Source: an uncultured Pseudomonadota bacterium (GTDB lineage: Bacteria > Pseudomonadota > Gammaproteobacteria > Steroidobacterales > Steroidobacteraceae). Taken from it: DNA of 64,000 nucleotides. The position numbers were made by a program, and so were the translations under genes. Shown piece by piece: positions 40,504-50,991 of this stretch. The DNA lies in assembly GCA_903927005.1 (NCBI GenBank), contig CAIYLH010000105.1, positions 92,822-156,821 of the forward strand. The letters are read 5' to 3'. The notes below the pieces were generated by a model that was not told where the DNA came from, did no database searches, and saw only the letters and a program-made list of their open reading frames with translations. The first letter of the stretch is position 1. Every line of letters starts with the position of its first letter.

Positions 40504-41349
40504 ATGCCTGCCGCCACGCCCGCCCGCCCGCTCGGCTTCGGCCTGGGCCTGCGTCCGGCGCACTACACCCAGATCCTTGACGGCAAGCCCGCCGTCGACT
40601 GGTTTGAGGTCATCACCGAAAACTACCTCGTCGGCGGCGGTCGTCCGCTGCACTTCCTCGACGCGATCCGCGCCCGCTATCCGATAGTCATGCATGGCGT
40701 GTCGCTGTCGATAGGCAGCACTGCGCCGCTCGACCTCCACTATCTGGATGGCGTACGCGCACTGGCCGCCCGCTGCCAGCCCGCCTGGATCTCGGATCAC
40801 CTGTGCTGGACCGGCACCGGCGCGCACAACCTGCACGACCTGCTGCCACTGCCGTACACCGAAGAAGCTCTGGCGCACGTCGCGCCGCGCATCGAGAAAG
40901 TGCAGGAACGACTCGGGCAACAGCTCGTGCTCGAAAACGTTTCCAGCTACATCAGCTACGCCAGCTCCGCGATGACGGAGTGGGAGTTCCTGAGCGAGCT
41001 TGTGCGTCGCACCGGCTGCGACCTGCTGCTCGACGTCAACAATGTCTACGTCAGCAGCCGCAACCATGGCTTTGACGCACGCGCGTTCATCGACGGCGTC
41101 CCCACGCGCGCGGTGCGCCAGTTCCACCTCGCCGGCCACCTCGACCTCGGCACCCATGTCATCGATACCCACGACGCGCCGGTGTGCGAGGCGGTGTGGG
41201 ACCTGTATGCGTACGCCGTCGAGCGCCTCGGCCCGGTCAGCACGCTGCTTGAACGTGACGACCAGATTCCGCCGCTCACCGAGCTCATCACGGAGCTCGA
41301 TCGCGCGCGTGCGATTTCCCATGCGGCGTTGCAGCAGGTGGCAAAATGA
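40504..41349 (+). CDS. DUF692 multinuclear nonheme iron oxidase (MNIO, BufB-like)
   Basis: FGLGLRPAHYTQIL, WFEVITENYL, MHGVSLSIGS, WISDHLCW, LVLENVSSYISY, CDLLLDVNNVYVSSRNHG. Confidence 0.92.
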   Translation: MPAATPARPLGFGLGLRPAHYTQILDGKPAVDWFEVITENYLVGGGRPLHFLDAIRARYPIVMHGVSLSIGSTAPLDLHYLDGVRALAARCQPAWISDHLCWTGTGAHNLHDLLPLPYTEEALAHVAPRIEKVQERLGQQLVLENVSSYISYASSAMTEWEFLSELVRRTGCDLLLDVNNVYVSSRNHGFDARAFIDGVPTRAVRQFHLAGHLDLGTHVIDTHDAPVCEAVWDLYAYAVERLGPVSTLLERDDQIPPLTELITELDRARAISHAALQQVAK

Positions 41350-42134
41350 AGCTCACCGATCTGCAGCTGCTCGCCCAGAGTCACCTGCTGGAGGGCGGCG
41401 ACATGCCGCCGGCGCTGCAGGACGCGATCGCCGCTCCCGCGAGCGAACGCTGGACGATCTACGTCGAGGCGTACCGGCTGCGGCTCACCGCAGCGCTCTG
41501 TACGCAGTACCCGACGCTGACTGCACGCTGCGGACGAGCGGTGTTCGGCGAGCTCGCCTGGCGGTTCATCCGCGCACACCCTTCGACCTACCGCTCGATC
41601 CGCGACTACGGCCGCGAGCTGGCCGACCTCGCACACGGCGACGGGGCGACGCCGGAGCTACGCCTGCACGGTGAATTGGCCCGTTTCGAATGGTTGCTGG
41701 CCGCGGCGTTCGATGCACCGAACGTGACCGCCTGTACCGTCACGGCCCTCGCCGAGCTCGCCCCCGACGCCTGGCCAACGCTGCGCTTCGCCGCGGTGCC
41801 CAGCCTGCAACGCCTGCGCACGACGACCAACGCCGTCGCGGTATGGCGCGCGCTGCGGCGCGCGCTCGAAGAAGACCCCGCCTGCGGGCCGCTCGCGGAA
41901 CCTGTTGCGACCGACATCGCGCCCGTGGACTGGCTGATCGTGCGACCGCAGCTGGAGACCGAATTTCGCTCGCTGCCGGCCAACGAAGCCGCCGCGCTGG
42001 ACCTGGCGCTGGCCGGCGTGCCGTTCGCGGCGCTGTGCGAGACGCTCACCGCCACCTACGGCGATGCAGCGGCCCTGCAAGCGGCCACCTGGCTCAAGGG
42101 CTGGCTCACCGAGGGACTGCTGCTGCGGGTATGA
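41346..42134 (+). CDS. DUF2063 family protein (BufC-like MNIO partner)
   Basis: N-terminal RWTIYVEAYRLRLTAALCTQYPTLTARCG...FIRAHPSTYRSIRDYG; start overlaps the DUF692 stop. Confidence 0.88.
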   Translation: MKLTDLQLLAQSHLLEGGDMPPALQDAIAAPASERWTIYVEAYRLRLTAALCTQYPTLTARCGRAVFGELAWRFIRAHPSTYRSIRDYGRELADLAHGDGATPELRLHGELARFEWLLAAAFDAPNVTACTVTALAELAPDAWPTLRFAAVPSLQRLRTTTNAVAVWRALRRALEEDPACGPLAEPVATDIAPVDWLIVRPQLETEFRSLPANEAAALDLALAGVPFAALCETLTATYGDAAALQAATWLKGWLTEGLLLRV

Positions 42135-42171
42135 TCCGAGGCCGTCCAAGCGCCTCCAGAGTGCCCCCATC

Positions 42172-44337
42172 ATGACGGCCCGCCTCCTGCCACTACTGCT
42201 TTGCCTGACCATGACACTCACACCCACTCTGCTGCCGACCTCTGCTCTGGCCGCTGCTGCGCCAGCCAGCCCCCTGCTGGCGGCGTGGACAGGTCCTTAC
42301 GGCGGCGTGCCGCCGTTCGACAAGGTCAGGGTGGAAGACTTCAAGCCGGCATTGCTCGCCGGCATGCAGGCGGAACTGGCCGAGATCGACAGCATCGCGG
42401 CCAATCCCGCCGCGCCGACCTTCGATAACACCATCGCCGCGATGGAGCGCTCCGGTCGGTCGCTACGGCGTGCCTCGACGATCTTCCACGTCTACGCCTC
42501 AACGCTGAACGACACCGCCGTGCAGGCCGTCGAGAGCGACGTGGCTCCGCTGCTCGCCGCCCATTCGGACCGGATCGTCCAGAACGAACGCCTCTACCGT
42601 CGCATCGATGCCGTCTACGCGGCCCGCGAGCACGCGGGACTGACGAGCGAGCAGCAGCGACTGGTGTGGGTGCTGCACACCGACTTCGTGCGCGCCGGCG
42701 CGAGCCTGGACGCCACGGCGAAAACGCGCATGGCGGCGATCAACCAGGAGCTGGCGGGGCTGTACACACAGTTCTCGCAGGCGCTGCTCGCGGACGAGAA
42801 CGAGCGCTGGCTGGTCCTCGACGACGAACGTGACTTCGACGGCCTGCCAGCGTCCATGCGCGCAGCGATGACCGCCGCCGCCACGTCACGCGGCATCAAG
42901 GCGAAGGCAGCGGTACTCAACACCCGCTCGGCGGTCGAGCCGTTCCTCGAATACTCGACCCGCCGCGACCTGCGCGAGAAGGTCTGGCGCACGTTCATCA
43001 GCCGCGGTGACAACGGCGACGCGCATGACACCAATGCCGCGATCACCCGCATCCTGCGCCTGCGCGCCGAACGCGCGAAGCTGCTGGGCTATCCGACGCA
43101 CGCTCATTGGCGGCTCGAGGACTCCATGGCGAAGACACCGGAGCGCGCCGTCGCGCTGATGGAGGCGGTCTGGCCCGCCGCCGTAGCGCGCGTGCACGAG
43201 GAAGTCGCCGACATGCAGGCGGTTGCTGACCGCGAAGCTGCGGCCGCCGGATCGCCGAAGATCGTCATCGAGCCGTGGGACTACCGCTACTACGCCGAGA
43301 AGGTCCGTCACGAGAAGTACGACCTCGATGCCAACGCGGTCAAGCCCTACCTGCAGTTGGAGAAGCTGCGCGAGGGCATGTTCTGGGTCGCAGGCCAACT
43401 ACTCGGCCTGCAGTTCACGCCGGTGCCGAAAGGCACCGTGCCCGTGGCACAGGCCGACATCCGCGTGTTCGAGGTCAAGGACGCGCAGGGCAAATACGTG
43501 GGCCTGTGGTATCTCGATCCCTACGCGCGCGCCAGCAAGCAATCCGGCGCGTGGATGAGCGAGTACCGCACGCAGGAACGCTTCGACAAACCCGTCACCA
43601 CAATCGTCTCCAACAATTCCAACTTCGTGCAGGGCGCACCGGGTGAACCGATCCTGATCAGCTGGGAAGACGCGACCACGCTGTTTCATGAGTTTGGCCA
43701 CGCCCTGCACGGCCTGAGCTCCAGCGTCAGCTACCCGATGCTCGCCGGCACCAACGTCGCGCGCGACTACGTCGAGTTCCCCTCGCAGCTGATGGAGCAT
43801 TGGCTGTCGACGCCGGAGGTACTGCAGCGCTTCGCGGTGCACTACCAGACCGGCAAGCCGATCCCGGCCGAGCTGGTCGCCAAGATCCACCGCAGCGAAA
43901 CCTTCAACCAGGGCTTCAAGACGATCGAGTATCTCGCCAGCGCGATCGTCGACATGAAGCTGCATCTGGCTGGCGATACGCCGATCGACCCGCGCGCCTT
44001 CGAACGCGAGACGCTGGCGGCGCTGGGCATGCCCCGCGAGGTGGTCATGCGTCACCGCACGCCGCAGTTCGGCCATGTGTTCTCCGGCGACGGCTACTCG
44101 GCCGGCTACTACAGCTACATGTGGTCCGACACGCTGTCGGCCGACGCTTGGGAGGCCTTCACCGAGGCCAGCGGCCCTTACGACAGGGCAGTCGCCAAGC
44201 GCCTGCACGACGATGTCTTTGCGGTCGGCAACACGATCGATCCGGCCGATGGCTATCGCGCCTTCCGCGGCCACGATCCGGGCATCGCGGCGCTGATGCG
44301 CCGTCGCGGCTTCCCGGTTCCGGCCGGGACACACTAG
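42172..44337 (+). CDS. dcp: M3 family peptidyl-dipeptidase (Dcp-like, secreted)
   Basis: TTLFHEFGHALHGL zinc motif; signal peptide; full M3 length. Confidence 0.9.
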   Translation: MTARLLPLLLCLTMTLTPTLLPTSALAAAAPASPLLAAWTGPYGGVPPFDKVRVEDFKPALLAGMQAELAEIDSIAANPAAPTFDNTIAAMERSGRSLRRASTIFHVYASTLNDTAVQAVESDVAPLLAAHSDRIVQNERLYRRIDAVYAAREHAGLTSEQQRLVWVLHTDFVRAGASLDATAKTRMAAINQELAGLYTQFSQALLADENERWLVLDDERDFDGLPASMRAAMTAAATSRGIKAKAAVLNTRSAVEPFLEYSTRRDLREKVWRTFISRGDNGDAHDTNAAITRILRLRAERAKLLGYPTHAHWRLEDSMAKTPERAVALMEAVWPAAVARVHEEVADMQAVADREAAAAGSPKIVIEPWDYRYYAEKVRHEKYDLDANAVKPYLQLEKLREGMFWVAGQLLGLQFTPVPKGTVPVAQADIRVFEVKDAQGKYVGLWYLDPYARASKQSGAWMSEYRTQERFDKPVTTIVSNNSNFVQGAPGEPILISWEDATTLFHEFGHALHGLSSSVSYPMLAGTNVARDYVEFPSQLMEHWLSTPEVLQRFAVHYQTGKPIPAELVAKIHRSETFNQGFKTIEYLASAIVDMKLHLAGDTPIDPRAFERETLAALGMPREVVMRHRTPQFGHVFSGDGYSAGYYSYMWSDTLSADAWEAFTEASGPYDRAVAKRLHDDVFAVGNTIDPADGYRAFRGHDPGIAALMRRRGFPVPAGTH

Positions 44338-44345
44338 AGGCCGCC

Positions 44346-45680
44346 ATGCGCATTGGCGTCGTCGGTGCCGGGATCAGTGGGCTGGCCACGGCATTCTGGC
44401 TGCAGCGGCATCGTCCCGACTGGCACCTGACCGTGTGGGAGTCGGCGCCGAACGCCGGCGGCACGCTGCATACCGAAATCGTCGACGGGTTTCACTTCGA
44501 GGCGGGCTGCAACGGCTTCCTGACCAACAAGCCGGCGACGCTGGAACTCGTGCACGCGAGCGGTGCCGAGCACCTGCTGCTGGAAAGCTCGGCCAGCGCG
44601 CGCAAGCGATTCCTCTACAACGGCGGCCTGCATCGACTACCCGAGTCGCCGCCGGCGTTCCTCGCCTCGAAGCTGCTTTCGCCGCTCGCAAAACTGCGCG
44701 TGGCGGCCGAGATACTCATCCCCGCACGGCGCGACGGGGTCGACGAAACCCTACAGGCCTTCGGCTACCGCCGCCTCGGCCGCGCATTCACCGACACCTT
44801 CCTCAACGCGATGACGGCCGGCATTTACGGCTCAACGCCCGAGAAGCTATCGGTGGCGGCCGCGTTCCCACTGGTCGCGGCGCTGGAGCGCGAGCACGGC
44901 GGCCTGTTCCGCGGCATGCTCGCCAAGCGCCGCGGCGACGCCGGCCCAGGCGGCGTACTGACCAGTTTCCACTCCGGCGTGTCGACGTTCATCGAGCACC
45001 TGCAGCGCAGCGTGCGCGCCGACTGGCGCCTAGCCACACCGGTCAGCGCGATCGAACGCGCAGGCGCAGGCTTTCTGGTCTGCGACGCGAACGGCCGTAC
45101 CGAGCTCGACCAGATCGTGGTCTGCACGCCTGCCCACGCCGCCACGCGCCTGCTGGCACCGCTGGACGCGAGCCTGTCGGCGCTGCTCGGGCGCATCGAG
45201 TACTCGCCGATCGCGGTCGTCGGCCTCGGCTACCACGCGCTCAGCCATCCGCTTGATGGCTTCGGTGTGCTCAGCACCTCCGGTTCGAAGCTGCCGGTGC
45301 TGGGCATCCTGTGGGACAGCAGCGTGTTCCCGGACCGCGCGCCGGCCGGCGCCAAGATCCTGCGCGTGATGATCGGCGGCCAACGCGAGCCGGCCTCCGT
45401 GCAACTCGACGACAAGGCACTGGTGGAACTGGCGCGCGCCGGGATTCGTCAGGCGATGGGCGTGGACGCCACGCCCGACGTGCGTTTCGTGAAGCGCTGG
45501 GAACGCGGCATCCCGAACTACGGCCCCGGCCACCTCGAGCGCGTTGCCGCGATCGACGCTGCGGTCGCGGCACTGCCAGGTCTGCACCTGAACAACAACG
45601 CCTACCACGGCGTCGCGATGAACGACTGCTGCGCGCAGAGCGCGCAGCTCGCACAGCGAATAACAGCGGCCTACAGCTAG
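44346..45680 (+). CDS. Protoporphyrinogen oxidase-like FAD protein
   Basis: MRIGVVGAGISGLATAFWLQ; AGCNGFLTNKPATLELVHASG; MTAGIYGSTPEKLSVAAAFPLV; LNNNAYHGVAMNDC. Confidence 0.82.
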   Translation: MRIGVVGAGISGLATAFWLQRHRPDWHLTVWESAPNAGGTLHTEIVDGFHFEAGCNGFLTNKPATLELVHASGAEHLLLESSASARKRFLYNGGLHRLPESPPAFLASKLLSPLAKLRVAAEILIPARRDGVDETLQAFGYRRLGRAFTDTFLNAMTAGIYGSTPEKLSVAAAFPLVAALEREHGGLFRGMLAKRRGDAGPGGVLTSFHSGVSTFIEHLQRSVRADWRLATPVSAIERAGAGFLVCDANGRTELDQIVVCTPAHAATRLLAPLDASLSALLGRIEYSPIAVVGLGYHALSHPLDGFGVLSTSGSKLPVLGILWDSSVFPDRAPAGAKILRVMIGGQREPASVQLDDKALVELARAGIRQAMGVDATPDVRFVKRWERGIPNYGPGHLERVAAIDAAVAALPGLHLNNNAYHGVAMNDCCAQSAQLAQRITAAYS

Positions 45681-46510
45681 AGCCGGGCTTCCAGCCACGC
45701 CTGCAGGTCAGCCTGCACACGCGCCCGCTCCGGCTCGTTGAACACCTCGTGGTACAGCCCTTCGTAGCGCTGCACGCTGAAGTCGGCCGAACCGAAGGTC
45801 CGCCAGACGGACTCCGCCTGAGCGATCGGCACCAGCCGGTCCGCCGTGCCGTGCAACACCAGTGTAGGCACGCGTAGCGCCGCGGCCCGCGCTGTGAAAC
45901 CCCGCATCGCCTGCAGCAACTCCACCGCCGTACGCGCTGGAATCGAGCCACGGTAGACGAGCGGGTCCCGCTCATAATCGCTCACGACCAGAGGGTCGCG
46001 ACTGATCGCATCGGCCGGCAGACGCAGCACCCCTATGGAAGGCGCAACGCGCGACAACAGGCGGGCGATAGCGACCTGCAGGGCGGGCACGGCCGGATCC
46101 GCGCCCAGCGCGGGTGCCGACAGCACCAGCCCCGCCAGTGACACTGGCTGGCTCAGCGCCGTCTCCAACGCGATTGCTCCGCCCATGCTGTGCCCAAGCA
46201 GAAACAGCGGCAGCCCCGGATGCGCGCCGCGGGCCACTTCAAGGCGTGTTTGGACATCCTCCACCAGCCAGCGAAAACGGCCGATCATGGCGCGCGGGCC
46301 AGGCGAGCGACCATGACCGCGATGATCCATCGCGTAGACCGCCAGGCCCCGGCCAGTCAGTCGCTCGACCAGTTCGCCGTAACGGCCACAGTGTTCAGCC
46401 AGTCCGTGCACGAGCACGACCACGCCACGCGGCGCCTGCTCAGGCAGCCAGCTCTGCACGTAAATTTCGCCGCCGCCGGCGCTCGCTTGCAGGCCACTTT
46501 GGATCCGCAT
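45677..46510 (-). CDS. Alpha/beta hydrolase (lysophospholipase/monoacylglycerol lipase-like)
   Basis: VVVLVHGLAEHCGRYGEL, YAMDHRGHGRSPG, LLGHSMGGAIAL. Confidence 0.9.
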   Translation of the reverse strand: MRIQSGLQASAGGGEIYVQSWLPEQAPRGVVVLVHGLAEHCGRYGELVERLTGRGLAVYAMDHRGHGRSPGPRAMIGRFRWLVEDVQTRLEVARGAHPGLPLFLLGHSMGGAIALETALSQPVSLAGLVLSAPALGADPAVPALQVAIARLLSRVAPSIGVLRLPADAISRDPLVVSDYERDPLVYRGSIPARTAVELLQAMRGFTARAAALRVPTLVLHGTADRLVPIAQAESVWRTFGSADFSVQRYEGLYHEVFNEPERARVQADLQAWLEARL

Positions 46511-46564
46511 GGCATTCTCCCGAGTCGCTCGAGCTTGCGATGCTGCGCCGCTCTTGAGACGGTC

Positions 46565-48538
46565 TCAAGCAGCGTTTGCGATGACCTCGAGGAACGCGGC
46601 ACCGTAGCGCTCGATCTTCGCCGGCCCCAGCCCCGGCACCTGCTGCAGCAGCACCGGCGAACTGGGTTGCAGTCGCGCAAGCTCGCGCAACGTGCGGTCA
46701 TGGGCGACCACGTAGGCCGGCACCTGCTCGGCAGTCGCCAGTCGCAAGCGACAGTCGCGCAGGCGGTCGAACAGCGCCTGTTCGCGCGCATCGAGCGCCT
46801 CCTCGTCGCGCGGCAGCGGGCGTGCGCCGCGGCGCTGCTGCATGCCACGCGCAGGCCGCAGTGCAGGCGGCGGCAGCCAGCGGGCCTCGCGCGTGCCGCG
46901 CATCACCGCCGCGCCATCGGCGGTCAGTCGCACCACCGGATGCTCGTCGCCGGTGAACTCAACCCAGCCGGCGGTGACGCAGCGCGTCAGCGCCCGCTGC
47001 ACCCAGTCCGCAGGCCGATCACGAAGTCGCCCGAACGTGGGCACCAGGTGCAGCCCCAGTCGTTCGAGCCGCTCCTCGCTCTCCCCGCACAGCAGGCGCA
47101 CGACCTGCTTGAGGCCAAAGCGCCCGCTGATGCGCGCGACGCCCGACAGCAGGATCCGCGCAAGCTCGGTCGCATCGCCCTCCGCCGGCGCAACTTCCAG
47201 CGCCGTGCAGACATCGCAACGACCGCAACCGGCCAGCGTCTCTGCCTCATCGCCGAAGTACCGCAGAATTGCGTCGTGGCGACAGCTGCCGCCCTCGGCC
47301 CAGCGGATCAGTTCAAGAAACAGGTTCCACTTGTGGGCCACCACTTCCGGCAACGGCGCGATCTCATCGTTCGATCGCTCCAAAAGCCGCCGCCGCAGCG
47401 GCAGGTCCTGCTGCGACCAGCACATCAACCCGATGGCATCGCCCCCGTCACGGCCAGCGCGACCCACTTCCTGGTAGTAAGCCTCGACCGAGCCGGGCGG
47501 ACCGAGATGGATCACTGCGCGCACATCACTGCGATCGATGCCCATGCCGAACGCATTGGTGGCGCAGACCACGTCGACGCGCTGCTCCATGAATGCCGCC
47601 TGCGCCTCGGCGCGCGTCACCGGGTCCAGCCCCGCGTGATACGAAACAGCACGGCGCCCCTGCGTCACCAACCGCGCGGCCTCCTCGTCGGCGAGCCGGC
47701 GGGTAGGCGAATAGAGAATCGCGGCACCCCCGTCGGCGAGCGCCTCGGCGAGCGCCGCGTCGGTCTGCGCCTGACGCTCGCGCCCACCGCTGACCTCCAC
47801 CGCCCGCAACGCCAGGTTCGGGCGCGCGAAGCCGCGGATCAGCTGCGGTGTATCGACCGGCAAGCCGAGCCGCACGATGATCTCGTCGCGGACAACCGGC
47901 GTCGCGGTGGCCGTGCACGCGAACACGTGCGGCGGCGCCAGATCGCGAATCAGCGCGCCGATCTCGAGGTATTCCGGCCTGAAGTCGTGGCCCCACTCGC
48001 TGATGCAGTGCGCCTCGTCGATCGCGATCAGCGGACAGGACAGCGCCCGCAAGCGGGCGCGGAAGTCACCCGATACCAGTCGCTCGGGGGCCACATAGAC
48101 AAGCCGGTACTCACCGCGTGCCATGCCCTCCAGTCGCTCGCGCAGCGTCGATGGATCGAGGGTCGAGGCCAGATAGGTGGCGGCGACGCCGCGAGCGCGC
48201 AGACCCTCGACCTGATCCTGCATCAGCGCGATCAGCGGCGAGACGACGAGCGTCGTGCCCGGCAACAGCAGTGCAGGCAACTGGTAGCACAGACTCTTGC
48301 CGCCACCAGTGGGCGCGACCAGCAGTACACGGCGCCGTTCCAGCAGCATCTCGACCGCTTCGCGCTGGCCCGGCCGAAAGTGGTCGTAACCGAGCGTGGC
48401 CAGAGCCGTATCGAGGGTGGCGGGGCGGTCGGACAAGGGCGGGGCATACTCGACGAAGGAGGGGGCGGCAGCGTGCCGGGTCGCTGCCCGCGACGCAAGG
48501 GTGATTACTGCGCCAAAGCGCGGCAAATGCGCCGGCAT
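46565..48538 (-). CDS. recQ: RecQ-family ATP-dependent DNA helicase
   Basis: FRPGQREAVEMLL, LLVAPTGGGKSLCYQLPAL, DEAHCISEWGHDFRPEY, GRAGRDGG, C-terminal HRDC-like segment. Confidence 0.93.
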   Translation of the reverse strand: MPAHLPRFGAVITLASRAATRHAAAPSFVEYAPPLSDRPATLDTALATLGYDHFRPGQREAVEMLLERRRVLLVAPTGGGKSLCYQLPALLLPGTTLVVSPLIALMQDQVEGLRARGVAATYLASTLDPSTLRERLEGMARGEYRLVYVAPERLVSGDFRARLRALSCPLIAIDEAHCISEWGHDFRPEYLEIGALIRDLAPPHVFACTATATPVVRDEIIVRLGLPVDTPQLIRGFARPNLALRAVEVSGGRERQAQTDAALAEALADGGAAILYSPTRRLADEEAARLVTQGRRAVSYHAGLDPVTRAEAQAAFMEQRVDVVCATNAFGMGIDRSDVRAVIHLGPPGSVEAYYQEVGRAGRDGGDAIGLMCWSQQDLPLRRRLLERSNDEIAPLPEVVAHKWNLFLELIRWAEGGSCRHDAILRYFGDEAETLAGCGRCDVCTALEVAPAEGDATELARILLSGVARISGRFGLKQVVRLLCGESEERLERLGLHLVPTFGRLRDRPADWVQRALTRCVTAGWVEFTGDEHPVVRLTADGAAVMRGTREARWLPPPALRPARGMQQRRGARPLPRDEEALDAREQALFDRLRDCRLRLATAEQVPAYVVAHDRTLRELARLQPSSPVLLQQVPGLGPAKIERYGAAFLEVIANAA

Positions 48539-48540
48539 GC

Positions 48541-49749
48541 TCAGCGGTAGAGGAGCAGCGCCTCACGCTCGTCGCGCCATGCGGACTCGTCGCGCGCGGC
48601 GAGCGCGTCAAGATCGGCGGCGGTTGCGTGCGGATCATCGACCCACTCGCGCAGCAGCGACGAGCCGTTGATCAGGTCGATCGCGAGCCGGCCCTGCTCG
48701 TATTCGTAGGCGAAGTCGCGCCACAGCGGGTAATCGGGACGCAGCGTCCGTATGGCCTTGAACGCGGCCGCGATCAGGCGCCACGGCCGAAACGCGTCGT
48801 GGTCGTAGCCGGGATCATCGACATGAATCTGCAGGCCACCACACAGCTGGCCGGCATGCTTGTGGAAGGTGGGCTCAAACCAGCATGGCCGCAGCCGGCA
48901 GCCATTGAGCCAGTCCGGCGCGATGCGCCGCATCGCCGCGAGCAGGGTTTCGCCGTCCAGGTCAGGCGCGCCGAACAATTCCAGCGGTCGCGTCGTGCCT
49001 CGACCTTCCGACAGCGTCGCACCCTCCAGCATCACGGTGCCGGCGTAGCAGCGCGCCATCGCCAGACTCGCGGCGTTCGGGCTGGGGTTGACCCAGCTGC
49101 GCTCCAGTACAGGCCAGCCGTGACCCGGCGCCACGGCCGGCTCCCAGCCCTGCAAGGTGACTACGCGGTAATCGACGGCGAGTCCGAACTCACGCACGAA
49201 CCAGTGGCCCGCCTCACCCAGCGTCAACCCGTGACGCATCGGCAGCCGGCCGGCGCCGACAAAGCTTTCCCAGCCAGCGCGCAAGGCGAGACCCTCGACC
49301 GGACGGCCGGCGGGATTGGGGCGGTCGAGCACCCAGACGGACTTGCCATGGCGTGCGGCCGCCTCGAGTACGTAACGCAGCGTGGTCAGGAACGTATAGA
49401 TGCGACAGCCCAGGTCCTGCAGGTCGACCAGCAGCACATCGAACGTGTCGAGCATCGCGGTGGTCGGCCGACGCACCTCGCCGTACAGGCTGTACACGGG
49501 AATGCCGCGCCGCGGGTCGAGAAAGTCCTGCGACTCAACCATGTTGTCCTGCTTGTCGCCACGCAGGCCGTGCTGGGGGCCGAAGGCCGCCGTGAGCCGT
49601 ACATCGTCGAGGCAGGCAAGCGCGTCGAGCGAGTGACTCAAGGTCGCGGTCACCGAGGCGGGGTGCGCGAGCAGCGCCACTCGACGGCCATGCAGCGCGC
49701 GGCGCAGCTCCGGCTCGGCAATCAGCCGATCTATACCGAAACGGATCAT
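48541..49749 (-). CDS. DUF1343 protein (NamZ-like exo-muramidase)
   Basis: FGPQHGLRGDKQDNMVE, RRGIPVYSLYGE, LLVDLQDLGCRIYTFLTTLRYVLEAAA, LDRPNPAGRPVEG. Confidence 0.88.
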   Translation of the reverse strand: MIRFGIDRLIAEPELRRALHGRRVALLAHPASVTATLSHSLDALACLDDVRLTAAFGPQHGLRGDKQDNMVESQDFLDPRRGIPVYSLYGEVRRPTTAMLDTFDVLLVDLQDLGCRIYTFLTTLRYVLEAAARHGKSVWVLDRPNPAGRPVEGLALRAGWESFVGAGRLPMRHGLTLGEAGHWFVREFGLAVDYRVVTLQGWEPAVAPGHGWPVLERSWVNPSPNAASLAMARCYAGTVMLEGATLSEGRGTTRPLELFGAPDLDGETLLAAMRRIAPDWLNGCRLRPCWFEPTFHKHAGQLCGGLQIHVDDPGYDHDAFRPWRLIAAAFKAIRTLRPDYPLWRDFAYEYEQGRLAIDLINGSSLLREWVDDPHATAADLDALAARDESAWRDEREALLLYR

Positions 49750-50309
49750 CGCGCGGCCCGCCGGTCCAGACGCAGCATGAAGCTGCGCGCATCGTGGAAG
49801 TCAGGCCGCTCGAGCGGATGATGTAGCGCGTGGTGCCGCAGCTGACCATCCACGCCCTCGACGACCGCCGTGAGCCCAACCTCCAGCAGCGCAGGGTCAC
49901 CGAGCATCGCCCAAGCCACCGGCTCGACGCGTGACAAGAGTTCGAGCCGGCTGGGTGTGCGCGTCACCTCCATGGCCGGCGCAGCCAGCGCCGGCATCGG
50001 CGCAGGCGTGCGATAAGCCGAGAACGCGTAGGCGGCCCACTCGCCCGACGGGGAAAGGTTGAACTCGAGGTAATCCGGACCACCCGGATGACCGACAAAC
50101 ACCTCACAGCAAGTGTGCCGCCACAGGCCGTCAGTCCTGACGGGCAGCGCAAGCGATGGCACGCGCACCTCGTCCAGCGCGCCTTCCAGCACGAAGCGCA
50201 ACTCCAGCGCACCATCGGCGGCAAGCCGGGCGTACGCCTCCAGCGCGAGCGCGGCGGCGTACGGCGGCGACGCCGGGTGAAGCAGCAAGTGCGAGGTCAG
50301 CTGTCGCAT
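49746..50309 (-). CDS. DOMON-like domain protein
   Basis: LRFVLEGALDEVRVPSLALPVRTDGLWRHTCCEVFVGHPGGPDYLEFNLSPSGEWAAYAF. Confidence 0.75.
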   Translation of the reverse strand: MRQLTSHLLLHPASPPYAAALALEAYARLAADGALELRFVLEGALDEVRVPSLALPVRTDGLWRHTCCEVFVGHPGGPDYLEFNLSPSGEWAAYAFSAYRTPAPMPALAAPAMEVTRTPSRLELLSRVEPVAWAMLGDPALLEVGLTAVVEGVDGQLRHHALHHPLERPDFHDARSFMLRLDRRAAR

Positions 50310-50343
50310 CGGGTCATGCTACCGCGTTCATGCCCAACACCGT

Positions 50344-50991
50344 TCAGCGGGCGCGCCGGAATGTCAGGTTGTAGCGCAGCGCGCCGGCCTCCGCTCGCAC
50401 GGGCAGCCGGCGCACGCCGTGATACCCGGCGCGTGCCCGCCCACCCCACACCAGCACGTCACCGTCCACCAGCGGCACGCGCGTCGGCGGACCCTGGCGG
50501 CTCGCGCCGTACCACAGGAACACGGCCGGCAGGCCGATCGACACCGAGACGATCGGGTGGCGCAGGTCATGTTCATCAAAATCGCGGTGCGTGCCCATCT
50601 GGGCGCCCGGCGCATAGCGGTTCACCAGGCAGCAGTCCGGCGCGAAGCCCGGAAAGCCGGCGGTCGCGGCGGCGCGCGCTGCAAGCTCGGCCAGCGCGAG
50701 CGGCATTGCGGGCCAAGGCAGATCACTGCCCGGGTCACGCTCGAGGTAGCGGTAGCCACGCGCGTCGCTGTGCCACCCCCACGCGCCACAATTGGTCATC
50801 GCGACCGACATGCTGCCGCCGCCCGGCGTGGACAGGTGCCGGAACGGCGCCGCTGCGGCGATCGCGTCGATGGCCGAGCGCAGCGCCGCCGTGGGCGCAA
50901 ATCTGCGCAGCAGCACGACCTCCTCGGCAACGAAGGAAACCGCCGGGAGGGCAGCGCTGGGCAACAGCTCGGTTTGCAGGGGAGGGGGCAT
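50344..50991 (-). CDS. alkB: Alpha-ketoglutarate-dependent dioxygenase AlkB-like
   Basis: MSVAMTNCGAWGWHSDARGYRY, CLVNRYAPGAQMGTHRDFDEHDLRHPIVSVSIGLPAVFLWYG, RYNLTFRRAR. Confidence 0.9.
   Translation of the reverse strand: MPPPLQTELLPSAALPAVSFVAEEVVLLRRFAPTAALRSAIDAIAAAAPFRHLSTPGGGSMSVAMTNCGAWGWHSDARGYRYLERDPGSDLPWPAMPLALAELAARAAATAGFPGFAPDCCLVNRYAPGAQMGTHRDFDEHDLRHPIVSVSIGLPAVFLWYGASRQGPPTRVPLVDGDVLVWGGRARAGYHGVRRLPVRAEAGALRYNLTFRRAR

Noticed and set aside
46190-48550. 786 aa plus-strand ORF
   Set aside because: Antisense to recQ and the alpha/beta hydrolase; composition is the Arg/Gln/His-rich type produced by GC-rich antisense frames
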